DNA of 64,000 bases, taken from the NCBI GenBank assembly GCA_902729315.2, contig LR746276.1, positions 4,198,169 to 4,262,168 on the forward strand, in the 5' to 3' direction. Position 1 is the stretch's first letter. Each line of letters starts with the position of its first letter. A program made the position numbers and the translations under genes. The DNA is from Spirodela intermedia (taxonomy: Eukaryota; Streptophyta; Magnoliopsida; Alismatales; Araceae). Below, in pieces: positions 9,342 through 22,141 of this stretch. Below the pieces are notes generated by a model, which was given only the letters and a program-made list of their open reading frames with translations, searched no databases and was not told the DNA's origin.

Positions 9342-10983
9342 TGATAAGTCTTCATTATCATGAGTTAATAATTAGTAAATAATATAGTTTTAGCCTTAAC
9401 TCGTGATAAATAGACTTATAATTATGTTAAAGTGTGAAAAGTGGTTTTCAGTTGATTAATGTGATTTTTTGGGTAATTATGTGATTTTATACAAATTTAT
9501 CTGATTTTTACAGTCTTACTTTTGAGATAAATGAGGAAAAAGAAATAAAAATATTGCAAAATGGGGGGACCCGCCGGCCAGCCGGGCCCGCAAGCGGGTC
9601 GGAAGCGCAGTCGGGAGTAGCCGCGAGCAGGGGCTCGAGCGGCTTAAGCTTGGACCGATAGGGGCACGTGTGCGCCACTCCCCTTCCACGTCACCGGTGG
9701 CCAGCCGGCTGTGAAGCAAAGAGTGGTCGTACACGCGAGAGAAGGGACTTTGCCTAAAAAGCTAACATTACTATATATTCGCCTGAAAAATCGGCGCACA
9801 ACCGATGTGGGACTAAACCCGCGTCACACCTTCCTCAGAAGGGGGGGCGGACAATCGGCACGGGTTCGAATCCTCCCAGAGTCAAAATTCATATATTTTT
9901 ATCTGATTATCGTGACTTTCCTGCAGATCGCCGGTGAAAGATTAAGCAACCAGAATCGCTGGATCATCGGCGAAAATCTCGTCAACGTCATTCGCGGAGC
10001 ATTGCTACTAAAATTGCTGAATGATTCGTGATAAAAGGATCACAAATCTATCAAGTAAATCATCTCCGATTGATCGACGAACAAGCTGTTGTAAGGAAGA
10101 GGACAATCCGTTGGGAGACGAGTCGCCACCTCCTGAGAGCATACTAGATGCGATGAAGAGCCTCCTCTTGTTGCGTGGACTTGAGGATGAAGCTCCCTGA
10201 CACGTGCCCCACCTCCATCCAGCTCCTCTCCATTAGGTGACAACTGCCAGAGAGCCGGAAAGTCGCTGTTTTTCCGCTCCGCCGGGTGACAGCCGCCAGA
10301 GATGACTCGACGACCCATTTCATTAATCTCTAGACTTTGCGAGAAGATCTAGAGATTGCCCATGTCATCTTTGTCCAAGGAGAGCCTTTGAGGCCGTGGA
10401 CACTGCACGACGATCCTCCCGAACGCTCAAGATTCCGATGCATCGCCGACTCATCGCCGTCACGACACTGAAACTCTATTTTCCTGCTTTCAACTTAATT
10501 TTCATTTCATTTAGTGATAATTTGTTGATTTTAAATTTACCAACATATACTTCATTTCATTACGATTCTTCCGTCTTTTATAGATCTTAATTTGATCAAT
10601 TAAATTATGTGTAATCGCTTACGTAAGAATCGCCGGACGTAACTATGTTTCCGCCCGATTCGCGTTCGCTGGGCGCTGACGTCATCTTGACACCCGCACC
10701 CTTATTTCCTTTTTTCGTGAATTTTAAATATATTTCCTTTTCATTTCTTAGTATAAAATTCATAGAAAATAGTATTCTTTGAGAAAAATTCTGAATAATT
10801 ACTAGATATTATATTACATCCCTGTGATCGACCTGGAAAATTACTGCTATTTTTGAAAAGTTTTATTGAATTATAATTGATATATTTGTTCAGAAATCCG
10901 TCTAAATATCAAAAAATTCGTATTTTCTAGTTTTATAAATTTTATATTTGTGTGATTTAATATACAACGACTAAGTCACGTCA
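9342..10983 (+). repeat. 3' LTR of element A (LTR2), mosaic
   Basis: A full LTR from TGATAAG to CACGTCA. Its first ~450 bp match LTR1 closely. Its second half differs much more from LTR1 and instead shares diagnostic variants with LTR4, for example ACCAACATATACTTCATTTC around 10540 compared with 21700. It keeps the antisense USE (9803-9813) and TATA (9772-9778). The right flank (GCTCC) does not match the left flank of the element. Confidence 0.88.
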
Positions 10984-12364
10984 GCTCCCTTGCTCTCGCT
11001 CGCTCGCGAGCAGTTAGGAGGAGCTGCGAGTAGGGGCTCGAGCGACTTGAACTGATGGAGGCACGTGTGCGCCACTCCCCTTCCACGTCACCGGTGGCCA
11101 GCTGGCTATGGGGCAAAGAGTGGTCGTACACGTGCAAGAAAGGGACTTGATTGCAAATATAATATTACTATATATTCACCAGAAACTTTGGCGCACAAGC
11201 GATGTCGAACTAAACTCACATCACACCTTCCATAGAACGGGCGGGCAACTAGTGCAGGTTCGAATCTTCCATGGGCCAAAACTCATATTTTTTATCTGAT
11301 TATCGCGACTTTTCTACACAACGTCGGTGAAGGATTAAGCTACTAGAATTGCTAGATCATCGACAAAAACCTCGTCAACACAATTCGCGGAGCATTGTTA
11401 CTAAAATTGTTGAGCGATTCATGATAAAAGGATCGCAAATTCATTGAGTAAAGCATCTCCAATTGATCGACGAACAAGCCATCATCAGAAAGAGGACGAT
11501 CCACTAGGAGATGAGTCGCCACCTCCTGAGAGTGTACTGGATGCAATGAAGAGCCTCCTCTTGCTACGCGGACTTGAGGATGAAGCTCCTTGACACATGC
11601 CCCACCTCCATCCAACTCTTCTCCCTCGAGTGACAGCAGCCGAGGAGCTGCAAAGTCATCATTTTTCTACTCCGTCAAGTGACAACCACCAGAGAGATTC
11701 GATGACCCATTTAATTGATCTCTAGACTTCGCAAGGAGATCTAGAGATTGTCCATGTCGTCCTTGTCCAAGGAGAGTCTTCAAGGCCTTGGACACTACAC
11801 GACGATCCTCCCAAACGCTCAGGATTCTGGTGCATCGCTGACGTATTGCCGCCCAATGCCGGAACTCTATTTTCCTACTTTCAACTTAATTTCTGCTTCA
11901 TTAGTGATAATTTGTGTCATTTAAATTTATGCTTCATTCAATTATCATTCTTCCGACTTTTACAGATTTTAATTTGATCAATTAAATCATATGTAATCGC
12001 TTATGTAAGAATCACTGGGCGGAACTATGTTTCTACCCGATTCGCATTCGCCGGGCATTGACACCATCTTGACATCCGTACCCTTATTTCCCTTTTTTTG
12101 TGAATTTTAAATATATTTAATTTCATTTCCTAGTATAAAATTCATAGAAAATTGTATTCTTTGAAGAAAATTCTGAATAATTACTTGATATTATATTACA
12201 TCCCTGTGATTGATCTGGAAAACTACCACTATTTTTCGAAGTTTTATTAAATTATAATTGATATATTTGTTCAGAAATACTTCTAAATATCTAAAAATTT
12301 GTATTTTCTAGTTTTATAAATTTTAACTTTACGTGATTTACTATACAACGACTAAGTCACATCA
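10984..12364 (+). repeat. 5' LTR of element B, 5'-truncated
   Basis: LTR homology starts around 11010 (GGAGGAGCTGCGAGTAGGGG) and runs to CACATCA at 12364. The first ~27 bases (CTCG-rich) are not LTR-like. The USE is mutated here (CGATGTCGAAC), the only loss among the copies that cover it. Confidence 0.85.
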
Positions 12365-12369
12365 AATCT

Positions 12370-12387
12370 TGGCACCGTTGCTGGGGA
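12370..12387 (+). other. Primer-binding site of element B
   Basis: TGGCACCGTTGCTGGGGA matches the tRNA-Asp complement with two transitions. Confidence 0.8.
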
Positions 12388-12582
12388 TGTATTACATAAT
12401 ATTTAGTATTTTTCTATTTTTCTCTTAGAGTATACAAAAAAACTAACTTTTATTTTATTTTCTTCTTGCCGATATTTTTTTTTAAAAAAAGAAGGAAACG
12501 AAGAGAAACAAGGCAAGGACTGAAGCATACTGAAGGAGGGTAGAAATTACTAAACTTTTCCCCTCAAGTTTATTTATTTTTT

Positions 12583-15500
12583 ATGCATGGTAGAAGATCC
12601 TTGCATCCAAGGCTAGAAAATCCTTTCATTCTTTCAGTCAAAACTAAAAATCCGAAAGAAATATTAATTTTGATGGATTTTGAAGGAAGTACAAGTCAAA
12701 CTGAAAACAATCCTATGGCCATGAAAAATCATTATATCCCTTATTCATTTCAAAGAGCATCAAAATATTAGAGTCCCATTAGCACCCACTATTCAATTCA
12801 AAAGAAATCCAGGAATTTTTCAAATGCTCCTTAATTTTCATGGATTGCCTTTAAGGGAACCTCATCAACACTTAGAAAATTTTCATATGGTATGTGATTT
12901 AGTTAATCTCCCTCAAGTTACACCGGAAATTATTAAGATGAAATTATTTCTTCATACACTTAGGGACAAAGCTAGTCATTGACTATCCACATTAGATAGA
13001 GAATTAACTAGCTGGAAGGACATAGAACAGGCTTTTCTTCGAAAATTTTATCTCTTAGGTAAAACTCAAAATATGAGAAAACATATATAGAGTTTTTCTC
13101 AAAGACCAAGAGAAACTTTACATGAGACATGGGAAACATTCAATGATTTACTTAGAAAATGTCCTCATCATGCTATACCCAAGTGGCAGTTCAATAGAAT
13201 TTTTTATGATAGATTATTAGAACAATATAGAAATATGGTTGATTCTATATGTGGAGGAAATTTTATGGAGAAAACCCCTGATGAGATTTATAGTCTTTAT
13301 GAAAATTTAAGTGAAAATTTTAAAGATCAAGCCTCTTTTGAATTATATGACAAAGATAAGAAGAGAGGAATTTATGAATTACATCATGATGATGATTCTA
13401 AATTAAGAAATGAGGTTAATTAGATTAATAAAAGATTAGAAAATTTTAATTTACTTATTGACAATATTAGAAAGCCTCTTAGCCCTCAATTTAATTCAAA
13501 TAATACGTCCTATGTATGCTAACAATGATTATTTTGAATTTCAATGTTGTAGTTTAGATCAATCATTTCACCATATGCAAGAACAAGTACAAGTAGATCA
13601 TGGTCTTATAATCCTAATTGGAAGAATAATTTTTCATGGAAAGTCCCAAATAATATTCAAAATTCAGAAGCACTTAGACTCAATTCAAACTCGTAATGTT
13701 GTCCAAAACAAGAAAACAGATTTCAGAAAAATTAGTCCTCTCAAACCCAACCTGATACTATGGAAATGATGCAGCAAATAAGCCAAATGATGCGACAAAC
13801 TATGAATCAAATGATGCTACAGCAGAAACAAATTATAGAGGCTCTTGGGAATAAGAGAGAAAGGGAGAACTACCTAGTCAGCCCATAGAAAACCAAGGAA
13901 CTGCCCAGCAATAGGATTTCAGCAAGGGGAGTCTAGTAGCATGAATCTAGGAAAAAACCCACGAAATGAAAATGTTAGGACAGTGAATGCATTAAGGAGT
14001 GGTAAGATCTTACCTGATTCTTATCCCCAAACATTAGAAGAAAAAGAAAACGTGGACAGCCCAAAACAAAATCAAATAGGAGTAGAAGAGGATTTTATAC
14101 ATTCTACAAAGGAAATTTTGAAAGAGAGGACAACCATTCCATTTCCTAAAGCTCTAGAGCCTAGACAAAGAAAGAAAAAGGAACACAATGAAAAATAAGG
14201 AAAATTTTACAAGATGTGTAAATTAGTCTTCCTTTACTCACTGCCATTGAACATATTCCTGAATATGCTAGAGTTTTGAAAGAAATGTGTACACCAAAAA
14301 GGGCACCTAGAGTAGAAAAATTATCTATGTATGATAGTGCTTTATTATTAAATCAATTACCATATAAATTGAGAGATATGGGTGCCCCTTTAATTTCGTG
14401 TGATATTGGTGGATCCATTTTTCAGAATACATTACTTGACACTAGTACTTCTATTAATTTATTACTTGTAAGTATTTGTGATAAATTTAATATTGCTGAT
14501 CTTAAACCTTCTACTACTACCTTACAATTTACTGATAGATTCATAAAACATCTTTAAAGTATTTTAAAAAATGTGATAGTGACAGTTAAAGGGTGTAAAT
14601 TTTCAATTGATTTTGTAGTGCTAGAAATAGATTTTAATGGACAGTTTTATAATACACCAATCATCTTAGGGAGACTATTTTTACATACAACAAAGATGAA
14701 TATTGATTTTCCCACAAGTATTGTGAATATTTCATGTGGAGATCAATTAGTAGAAATTAAAATTTTTGAGGTATCAAATGATCTTAAGAAATCCCAAGTA
14801 TATTATTGTCATACCATAGATCTTCTAGATGATTTTGATGATCCAAATTTTATTGATGATTGTGTGCTAGAAGAATTAGAGAAATAGAGAATATAAATTT
14901 GGGAGAAAAGAAAGAGGAAGATCATCTGAATTTAGAGTTGAAACCTCTTTCCTCTAGTTTAAAATATATATTTTTGGAGGAAAATAATTCATTTCCTATT
15001 ATTATTGCAGCTGATTTGAGTGATGAACAGGAAGAAAAATTATTAGATATACTTTGAAAAAATAAGAAGGCTATGGGCTGGAAAATGGATGATCTAAGGG
15101 GCATTTATATGAGTGTATGCATACATAGTATATATCTGAAGGAGGGGGCTAGAACTAGCAGGGAACCACAACGAAGATTAAATCCTAACATGATGAAAAT
15201 TGTAAAAAAAAAAAATATTTAAGTGTCTGGCAACTGATATTATTTATCCTATTTCAGATAGCAAATGGGTTAGTCCTTCACAAGTGGTGCCAAAAAAATT
15301 AGGGATCATTGTTATAAAAGATGAAAATGGGGATGAAATACAAACAAGATTAACTACCGGTTGGAGGGTTCGTGTTGATTATATAAAATTAAATTAAGTT
15401 ACTAGAAAATATCATTTTCTTCTATCATTTACTCATCAAATTCTAGAAAAATTAGTTGGAAAAAACTTTTTTTTTCTAGATGGAAACTCTAGTTATAATC

Positions 15501-17810
15501 ACATTTATATAAACCCTTTAGATCAAGAAAAATAACTTTCACTTGTCCATTTCGTACTTTTGCTTTTAAATGCATGCCTTTTGGTCTGTGTAATGCTCTA
15601 GCTACATTTCAAATATGTATGCTGTCTATTTTTTCTGATGTGACTAGAAAATGCATGGAAATTTTTATGGACGATTTTTCTATTTTTGGTGAATCATCTG
15701 ATGAATGCTTAAATCATTTACAACATGTACTTGAGAAATGTATAGAGAAAAAATTAGTTTTGAGTTAGGAGAAATCACATTTTATGGTTGGAGAGGGAGT
15801 TGTGTTGGGTCATATTGTGAGTGAAAGGGGTTTAGAGGTGGATAGAGCAAAAATTGATATTATATCTAAAATGAAACCTCCAAATTTAGTAAAACAGATT
15901 AGATCTTTCTTAGGTCATGCAGGTTATTATAGAAAATTTATTCAAGATTTTTTGAAAATTTCTAAACCTCTTACCATGTTATTATCTAAAGATGTGCCTT
16001 TTAATTTTGATGATAAATGTTTTGAGTCTTTTCTGAAATAAAAAGATTACTTACTGAGGCACTCATTTTACAAGCTCCTGATTAGTCCTTTCCTTTTGAA
16101 ATAATGTGTGATGTATCGAATTATGCAGTGGGGGCCATTCTATGACAAACAAAAGAGTCAAAACCTATAGTAATTTCATATGCTAATAAAACTATATCTG
16201 ATGCTCAATTAAATTATACCACGACTGAAAAAAAGTTATTAGCTATAGTATTTTTGTTAGAAAGGTATAGATCATATATTTTGGGAGCTAAAATTATTAT
16301 TTATACTGATCATGCAATATTAAAATATTTGTTAAATAAGAAAGATGCAAAGTCACGTTTATTAAGATGAATTTTATTGTTGTAGGAATTTGACTTAGAA
16401 ATAAAAGATAAAAAAAGTTTTGAGAATGTTGTTGCTGACCATCTTTCTAGATTAAGTGATACAGGAATAAATGCAGCACTTTTACAAGACGCATTTCTAG
16501 ATGAACAATTGATGGCAGCTCAACATCAACCATCACCATGGTATGCACATATTGTTAACTTTCTGGTTTCTGGAAAAATTTCAGAGTAGTGGGATAAGAA
16601 CAGAAAACATCATTTCTTTTCTAAGATTATAAATTATTTTTGGCATGATCTTGATTTATATTACTTAGGCAATGATCAAATTTTAGGGTGATGTGTTCCT
16701 AAAGAAGAATATCATAGCATTATTAACATGTGCTGTTCATCAAACTATGGAGGACATTTCTCTTGAGAAAAAACAGCTGCAAAAAATTTTCAGTGTGGTT
16801 TTTATTGGCCTACAATTATTAGAGATTCTATAGAATTTAGTAGAACATGTATTTCATGCCAATCTATAGGTAACATGAGTAAAAAAGATTAAATGCCCAT
16901 GAGTAACATGTTAGTAGTCGAAATTTTTGATGTATGGGGAATAGATTTCATGGGTCACTTCCCATCAGCTGAAAAATATGAATATATTTTGCTTGCTATT
17001 GATTATGTGTCGAAGTGGGTGGAAGTTATTCCTACTAGAACTAATGATCATAAAATCGTGATGAAATTTGTGCAGGAAAATATTTTTTCGAGATTTGGAT
17101 GTCCTAGAGTGATTATTAATGATGAAGGAACATATTTTACAAATAAACATTTTAAGGAACTATTGAAAAAGAATGGAGTACACCATAGAGTAGCCACTCC
17201 ATATCATCCCCAAACAAATGGGTAAGCTGAAGTAGCAAATAGGGAAATTCAAATAATTTTGAGAAAAATAGTTAGACCAGATAGGAAAGATTGGCCCACA
17301 AAATTACAAGATGCATTATGAGCTCATAGAATAGCTTATAAAAATCCCATGGGTATGTCCCCATTTTGTCTCATTTTTGGAAAGCCATCTCATCTTCTTG
17401 TGGAAATAGAGCATAAAGCATAATGGGCATTAAAAAATTGATGTATGGACGAAAAATCAGCTGGTGGGCATAGAATTTTTTAGCTACATGAACTAGAGGA
17501 GTTGAGGAATGAAGCTTCTGAAAATCATAGAATATATAAAGAAAAAACTAAAACTTTTCATGATAAATATGTTAGCAGAAAAAAAATTGATGTTGGACAA
17601 AAAGTGTGGTTATATGATTCTAGGCTGAAATTATTCCCAAGAAAATTAAAATCAAAATGGACAGGGCCTTATGTGGTGGAAGAGACATATGATCATGGGG
17701 CTATAATGATTAAAGATCTTAAAAGTGACCATAACTTTAAGGTAAATGGACAACGACTTAAACATTACATAGAACATGAATGTCTTGTAGAAAAAGAAAT
17801 TTTATTATAA
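12583..17810 (+). pseudogene. gag-pol of element B, multiply broken
   Basis: Starts at ATG 12583 (MHGRRSLHP). An extra A near 12765 shifts the frame, Trp has become TGA near 12981, and further stops and shifts follow. Protease at about 14276-14887 has LLDTSTS, so the DTG motif is altered. RT keeps [11 protein letters not shown] at about 15655-15690, but the segment before it is broken. Integrase pieces at 16893-17225 keep WGIDFMG and TPYHPQTNG, then hit a stop where the catalytic Glu region begins (GQAEV has become a stop plus AEV). The C-terminal frame 17502-17810 mirrors A. No functional product is expected. Confidence 0.88.
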
Positions 17811-17819
17811 AAAAAAATT

Positions 17820-19433
17820 CAAGAGTAAGATCAAGGTGTCTAGTTGGAGACATTAAATTCAGCGCTGCATGGGAGGCAACTCATGGTTTTTATTTCATTC
17901 TATTTGAATTTTTTAAGCTCTGGTTTTCTTAGAATTTCATAGTACTTGTTTTTGTATTTGTTTTTTTGGAAAAAGTGCAGGAGTGTAAGATGAAGTGGAA
18001 AATTAAAAACGAGGTTGAGGTGATGTCTTTCTGAGCTTTATCATTTATGACAATATTTTTAATGATTAACTTTGTATATATATATGCTTCACTTGAAAAT
18101 TATATTTTCTGCATATTTTGTTCTTATTTTTCTATGTCATTGAGAACAATGTCATTTTTAAGTTAGGGGTTGAAGTATTAATTATTAATTTATGCTGTAA
18201 GATGATTAAGAACATGTGTTTACATTTTATTTTTATTTTTTCATGCTCACTTAGAACAGGAACCAAAAAAATAAAATAAAATTCAGAAAAACTATAACAT
18301 CTATTTTCTGGTTTTCTGTCAAGAACAACAAACTGTCAAAAATAAGAAACAAAAAACAGTCCAAAATTTGAAATTCTAGAGACCCTTTTCTCACATTTCA
18401 ATCCCCTAGACATATATTACTGAAATTCCAAAATTATAGCTATAAAGAGAATAGTTTTGATTTATTTTTGACAAATTTATTGTTGCTAAAAATAGAATTG
18501 AAAAGAGAAAATATAACTATTAGAACTATCTAATTTACAAATTTCTTACATCATATTACATGCATGAAAAATTAAATCAATTAGATTGATTGATACCAAA
18601 AGATACAAGGAAGATTATTATTGAGTCAAAAGAATGATCTAGTAGCATGAAATGTTGGAATACTCCTTGGATACATGATAGATAACATGAATTTGATTTT
18701 ACAGATTTTCACTTCATGATCCTGATAGATAATATTTACTTGATGTGAAAATTTGATTGATCATTTGAGTTTAATAAAGATTTTTGCACCCTAATCTATA
18801 GGACTTGTGAGGAGAAATCACTTATTTCAGAAAAAAAAGACAAAGAGTAATGTGAAAAATCTAGAAACGAAGAGTACACATGGAGGGTGTGAGACATCAT
18901 TCTCATTGTCGAAAATCGTGCATAGAAAAACACTTGCTGCAAAATAAGTGGATAAAGTGAAAGCCCTGAAAATTAAGAGTACACATGGAGGGTGTGAGAT
19001 ATCATTCTTATTGTCGAAATTTGTCTACAGGAAAAGCTACTTATCCACTATATATATATAAAAAAAAAGAAGGAAGAAATATAATGCAAACTTTAAAAAT
19101 CAATCCATGAAAAAAAGGAAATGTAGGATCAATATTATTCTTGGATGAGTATTGATAATTGGAACATCTTCTAAATATATCTATGAGTGAAAAAGTAATA
19201 AAGATGTGAACAGAAGAAGTGAAGTCTAAATTGTTATTTCAAGGAGTGCATAAACATTTAAGTGCTTGACATCATTCTTAAATACTTGATATAAGAGTCC
19301 AAAGTGTCTAAAGGTGCATCATTTCTAATTGTATTTTTTTTTTATGTATTTAAATATGATTTTTGAGATTCGTAAATTTTTATTTTCGTAATTACAATGC
19401 TAAGGGACTAGCAATGATTTAAGTTGGGGGGTG
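17820..19433 (+). other. 3' internal region and polypurine tract of element B
   Basis: Same layout as 7725-9341 in A: the post-pol hairpin core near 17870, CATTGAGAACAATG plus a shortened purine tract near 18140, the 42-bp direct repeats, and AAGTTGGGGGGTG just before the LTR. No coding frame is conserved. Confidence 0.75.
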
Positions 19434-20504
19434 TGATAAGTTTTCATTATCATGAGTTAATGATTAGTAAATAATATAGTTTTAGCCTTAACTCATGATA
19501 AATAGACTTATATTTGTGTTAAAGTGTGAAAAGTGGTTTTCAGTTGATTAACGTAAATTGTTGGGTAATTATGTAATTTTATAAGAATTTATATGATTTT
19601 TATAGTTTTACTTTTGAGATAAATTATGAAAAAGAAATAAAAATAAAAATAAGACAAAATAGGGGGAACCCGCCAGCCAGCCGAGCCCACAAGCAGGTCA
19701 GAAGCACAATGGGGGAGGAGCCGCGAGTAGGGGCTCGAGCGGCTAAGAACGATAGGGGCTTTTGTGCGCCACTCCTCTTCCACGTCATTGGTGGCCAGCC
19801 AGCTGTGGGGCAAGGAGTGGTCATACACACGCGAGAAAGGGACTTTATTGAAAATATATTATTACTATATATTCGCTAGAAACTTTGACGCATAAACGAT
19901 GTGGGACTAAACTCGCGTCACACCTTCCCCAGAAAGGGCGGGCAACCGGCAATGGTTCGAATCCTCCCAGAGCTAAAAGTCATATTTTTTATCTAATTAT
20001 CGTGACTTTCTTGTAGATCGTCGGTGAAGGATTAAGCCACGAGAATTGCAGGATCATCAGCAAAAATCTCATTAATGCGATTCGCGGAGCATTGTTACTT
20101 AAATTGTTGAACAATTCATGATAAAAGGATCGCGAATCCATCGAGTAAAGCATCTCCGATTGATCGATGAACAAGTCGTCGTCGGGAAGAGGACGATCCG
20201 TCGAGAGACGAGTTGCCACCTTTTGAGAGCATACCGAATGCAATGAAGAGCCTCCTTTTGTTGTGTGAACCTAATGATGAAGCTCCTTGACACGCGCCTC
20301 ACCTCCATCTAGCACCTCTTCGTCAGGTCACGGCTGCCGGAGAGCCACAAAGTCGTTGTTTTTTCTCTTTGTCAGGTGACAACCGCCGAAGATGATTTAT
20401 TGACCCATTTCATTGATCTCTAGACTTCGCAAGGAGAGCTAGAGATTGTTCACGTCGTCCTTGTCCAAGAAGAGCCTTTGAGGCTGTGGACATTGCACGA
20501 TGAT
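19434..20504 (+). repeat. 3' LTR of element B, cut off by LTR4
   Basis: Begins TGATAAGTTTTC after the polypurine tract and follows the LTR until GCACGATGAT, where a new LTR starts. About 570 bp of the 3' end are missing. The antisense USE is intact near 19890. Confidence 0.85.
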
Positions 20505-22141
20505 TGATAAGTCTTCATTATCATGAGTTAATAATTAGTAAATAATATAGTTTTAGCCTTAACTCATGATAAATAGACTTATATTTGTGTTAAAGTGTGA
20601 AAAGTGGTTTTCAGTTGATTAATGTTAATTTTTAGGTAATTATGTGATTTTACATGAATTTATATGATTTTTACAGTCTTGCTTTTGAGATAAATGAAGA
20701 AAAATAAATAAAAATAAGACAAAATAAGTGGGGGACCCGCCGGCCAGCCGGGCCCGCAAGCGGGTCGGAAGCTTAGTCGAGGAGTAGCCGCGAGCAGGGG
20801 CTCGAGCAGCTTGGACCAATAGGGACAACGTGTGCGCCACTCCCCTTCCACGTCACCGGTGACCAGCCGATTGTGGGGCAAGGAGTGGTCGTACACGCGA
20901 GAGAAGGAACTTTGCTTAGAAAGCTAACATTACTATATATTCGCCCGAAAAATCGGAGCACAACCGATGTGGGACTAAACCCACGTCACACCTTCCTCAG
21001 AAGGGGCGGACAACCGACGCAGGTTCGAATCCTCCCAGAGTCAAAATTCATATATTTTTATCTGATTATCGCGACTTTCCTACAGATTGCCAGTGAAGGA
21101 TTAAGCAACAAGAATCGCTAGATCATCGGCGAAAATCTTGTCAACGTGATTCGCAGAGCATTGCTACTAAAATTGTTGAACGATTCGTGATAAAAGGATC
21201 ACGAATCCATCGAGTAAATCATCTCCAATTGATCGACGAATAAGCCGTTGTCGGGAAGAGGACGATCCGCCGGGAGACGAGTCGCCACCACTTCAGAGCA
21301 TACCAGATGCGATGAAGAGCCTCCTCTTGCTGTGCGGACCTGAGGATGAAGCTCCCTGACATGCACCCCACCTCCATCCAGCTCCTCTCCATCAGGTGAC
21401 AACTGCCGAAGAGCCGCAAAGTCGCTGTTATTCCGCTCCGCCGGGTGACAGCCACCGAAGACGATTCGACGACCCATTTCATTAATCTCTAGACTTTGCG
21501 AGAAGATCTAGAGATTGCCCATGTCATCTTTGTCCAAGGAGAGCCTTTGAGGCCGTGGACACTACACGACGATCCTCCCGAACGCTCAGGATTCCAGTGC
21601 ATCGCCGACGCATCGCCGTCGCGACGCCGGAACTCTATTTTCCTACTTTCAACTTAATTTTCATTTCATTTAGTGATAATTTGTTGATTTTAAATTTACC
21701 AACATATACTTCATTTCATTACGATTCTTCCGTCTTTTACTGATCTTAATTTGATCAATTAAATCGTTTGTAATCGCTTATGTAAGAATCACCAGGCGGA
21801 ACTCTGTTTCCGCCCAATTCGCGTTCGCCGAGCACTAACATCATCCTGACGCCCGCACCCTTATTTCCTTTCTTCGTGAATTTTAAATATATTTCCTTTT
21901 CATTTCTTAGTATAAAATTTATATAAAATATTATTCTTTGAGGAAAATTCTGAATAATTACCAGATATTATATTACATCCCTGTGATCGACCTGGAAAAT
22001 TACTACTATTTTTGTAACTTATATTGAATTATAATTGATATATTTGTTCAGAAATACTTCTAAATATCCGAAAATTCGTATTTTCTAGTTTTATAAATTT
22101 TATATTTGCGTGATTTAATATACAACGACTAAGTCACGTCA
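20505..22141 (+). repeat. Complete solo LTR (LTR4, 1637 bp) without matching flanks
   Basis: Full TG...CA LTR. Its left flank is element B's LTR (...GATGAT) and its right flank is the gag of element C in reverse (AGAAT...). The two sides come from different insertions and there is no duplicated 5-mer, so this is best read as a recombination product of two LTRs with loss of everything between them. USE and TATA are kept. Confidence 0.85.

Larger units (their letters stand above)
599..10983 (+). mobile_element. Element A: near-complete Athila-lineage Ty3/gypsy LTR retrotransposon
   Basis: The order is 5' LTR, tRNA-Asp primer-binding site, gag-protease, RT-RNase H-integrase, a 1.6-kb non-coding tail, polypurine tract and 3' LTR. 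The Athila lineage is called from the pol motifs ([45 protein letters not shown]) and the tRNA-Asp primer. No envelope-like frame is visible. The flanking 5-mers differ (GACAG left, GCTCC right), so there is no target-site duplication. Together with the mosaic 3' LTR this points to recombination between insertions. Gag carries two stop codons, and the gag-pol reading frame is shifted near 4815, so the element is not autonomous as it stands. Confidence 0.9.
10984..20504 (+). mobile_element. Element B: decayed Athila-type retrotransposon
   Basis: It has a truncated 5' LTR, primer-binding site, gag, protease, pol, polypurine tract and truncated 3' LTR, all in family order but with many stops and frameshifts. 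Many changes are C-to-T or G-to-A, as expected from long-term cytosine methylation. Its left end is lost at LTR2 and its right end at LTR4, so neither target-site repeat survives. Confidence 0.88.

Noticed and set aside
12485-12492. A-rich runs in element leaders as poly(A) tails of retrocopies
   Set aside because: They sit in the leader between primer site and gag in the full elements and vary in length like simple A-tracts.
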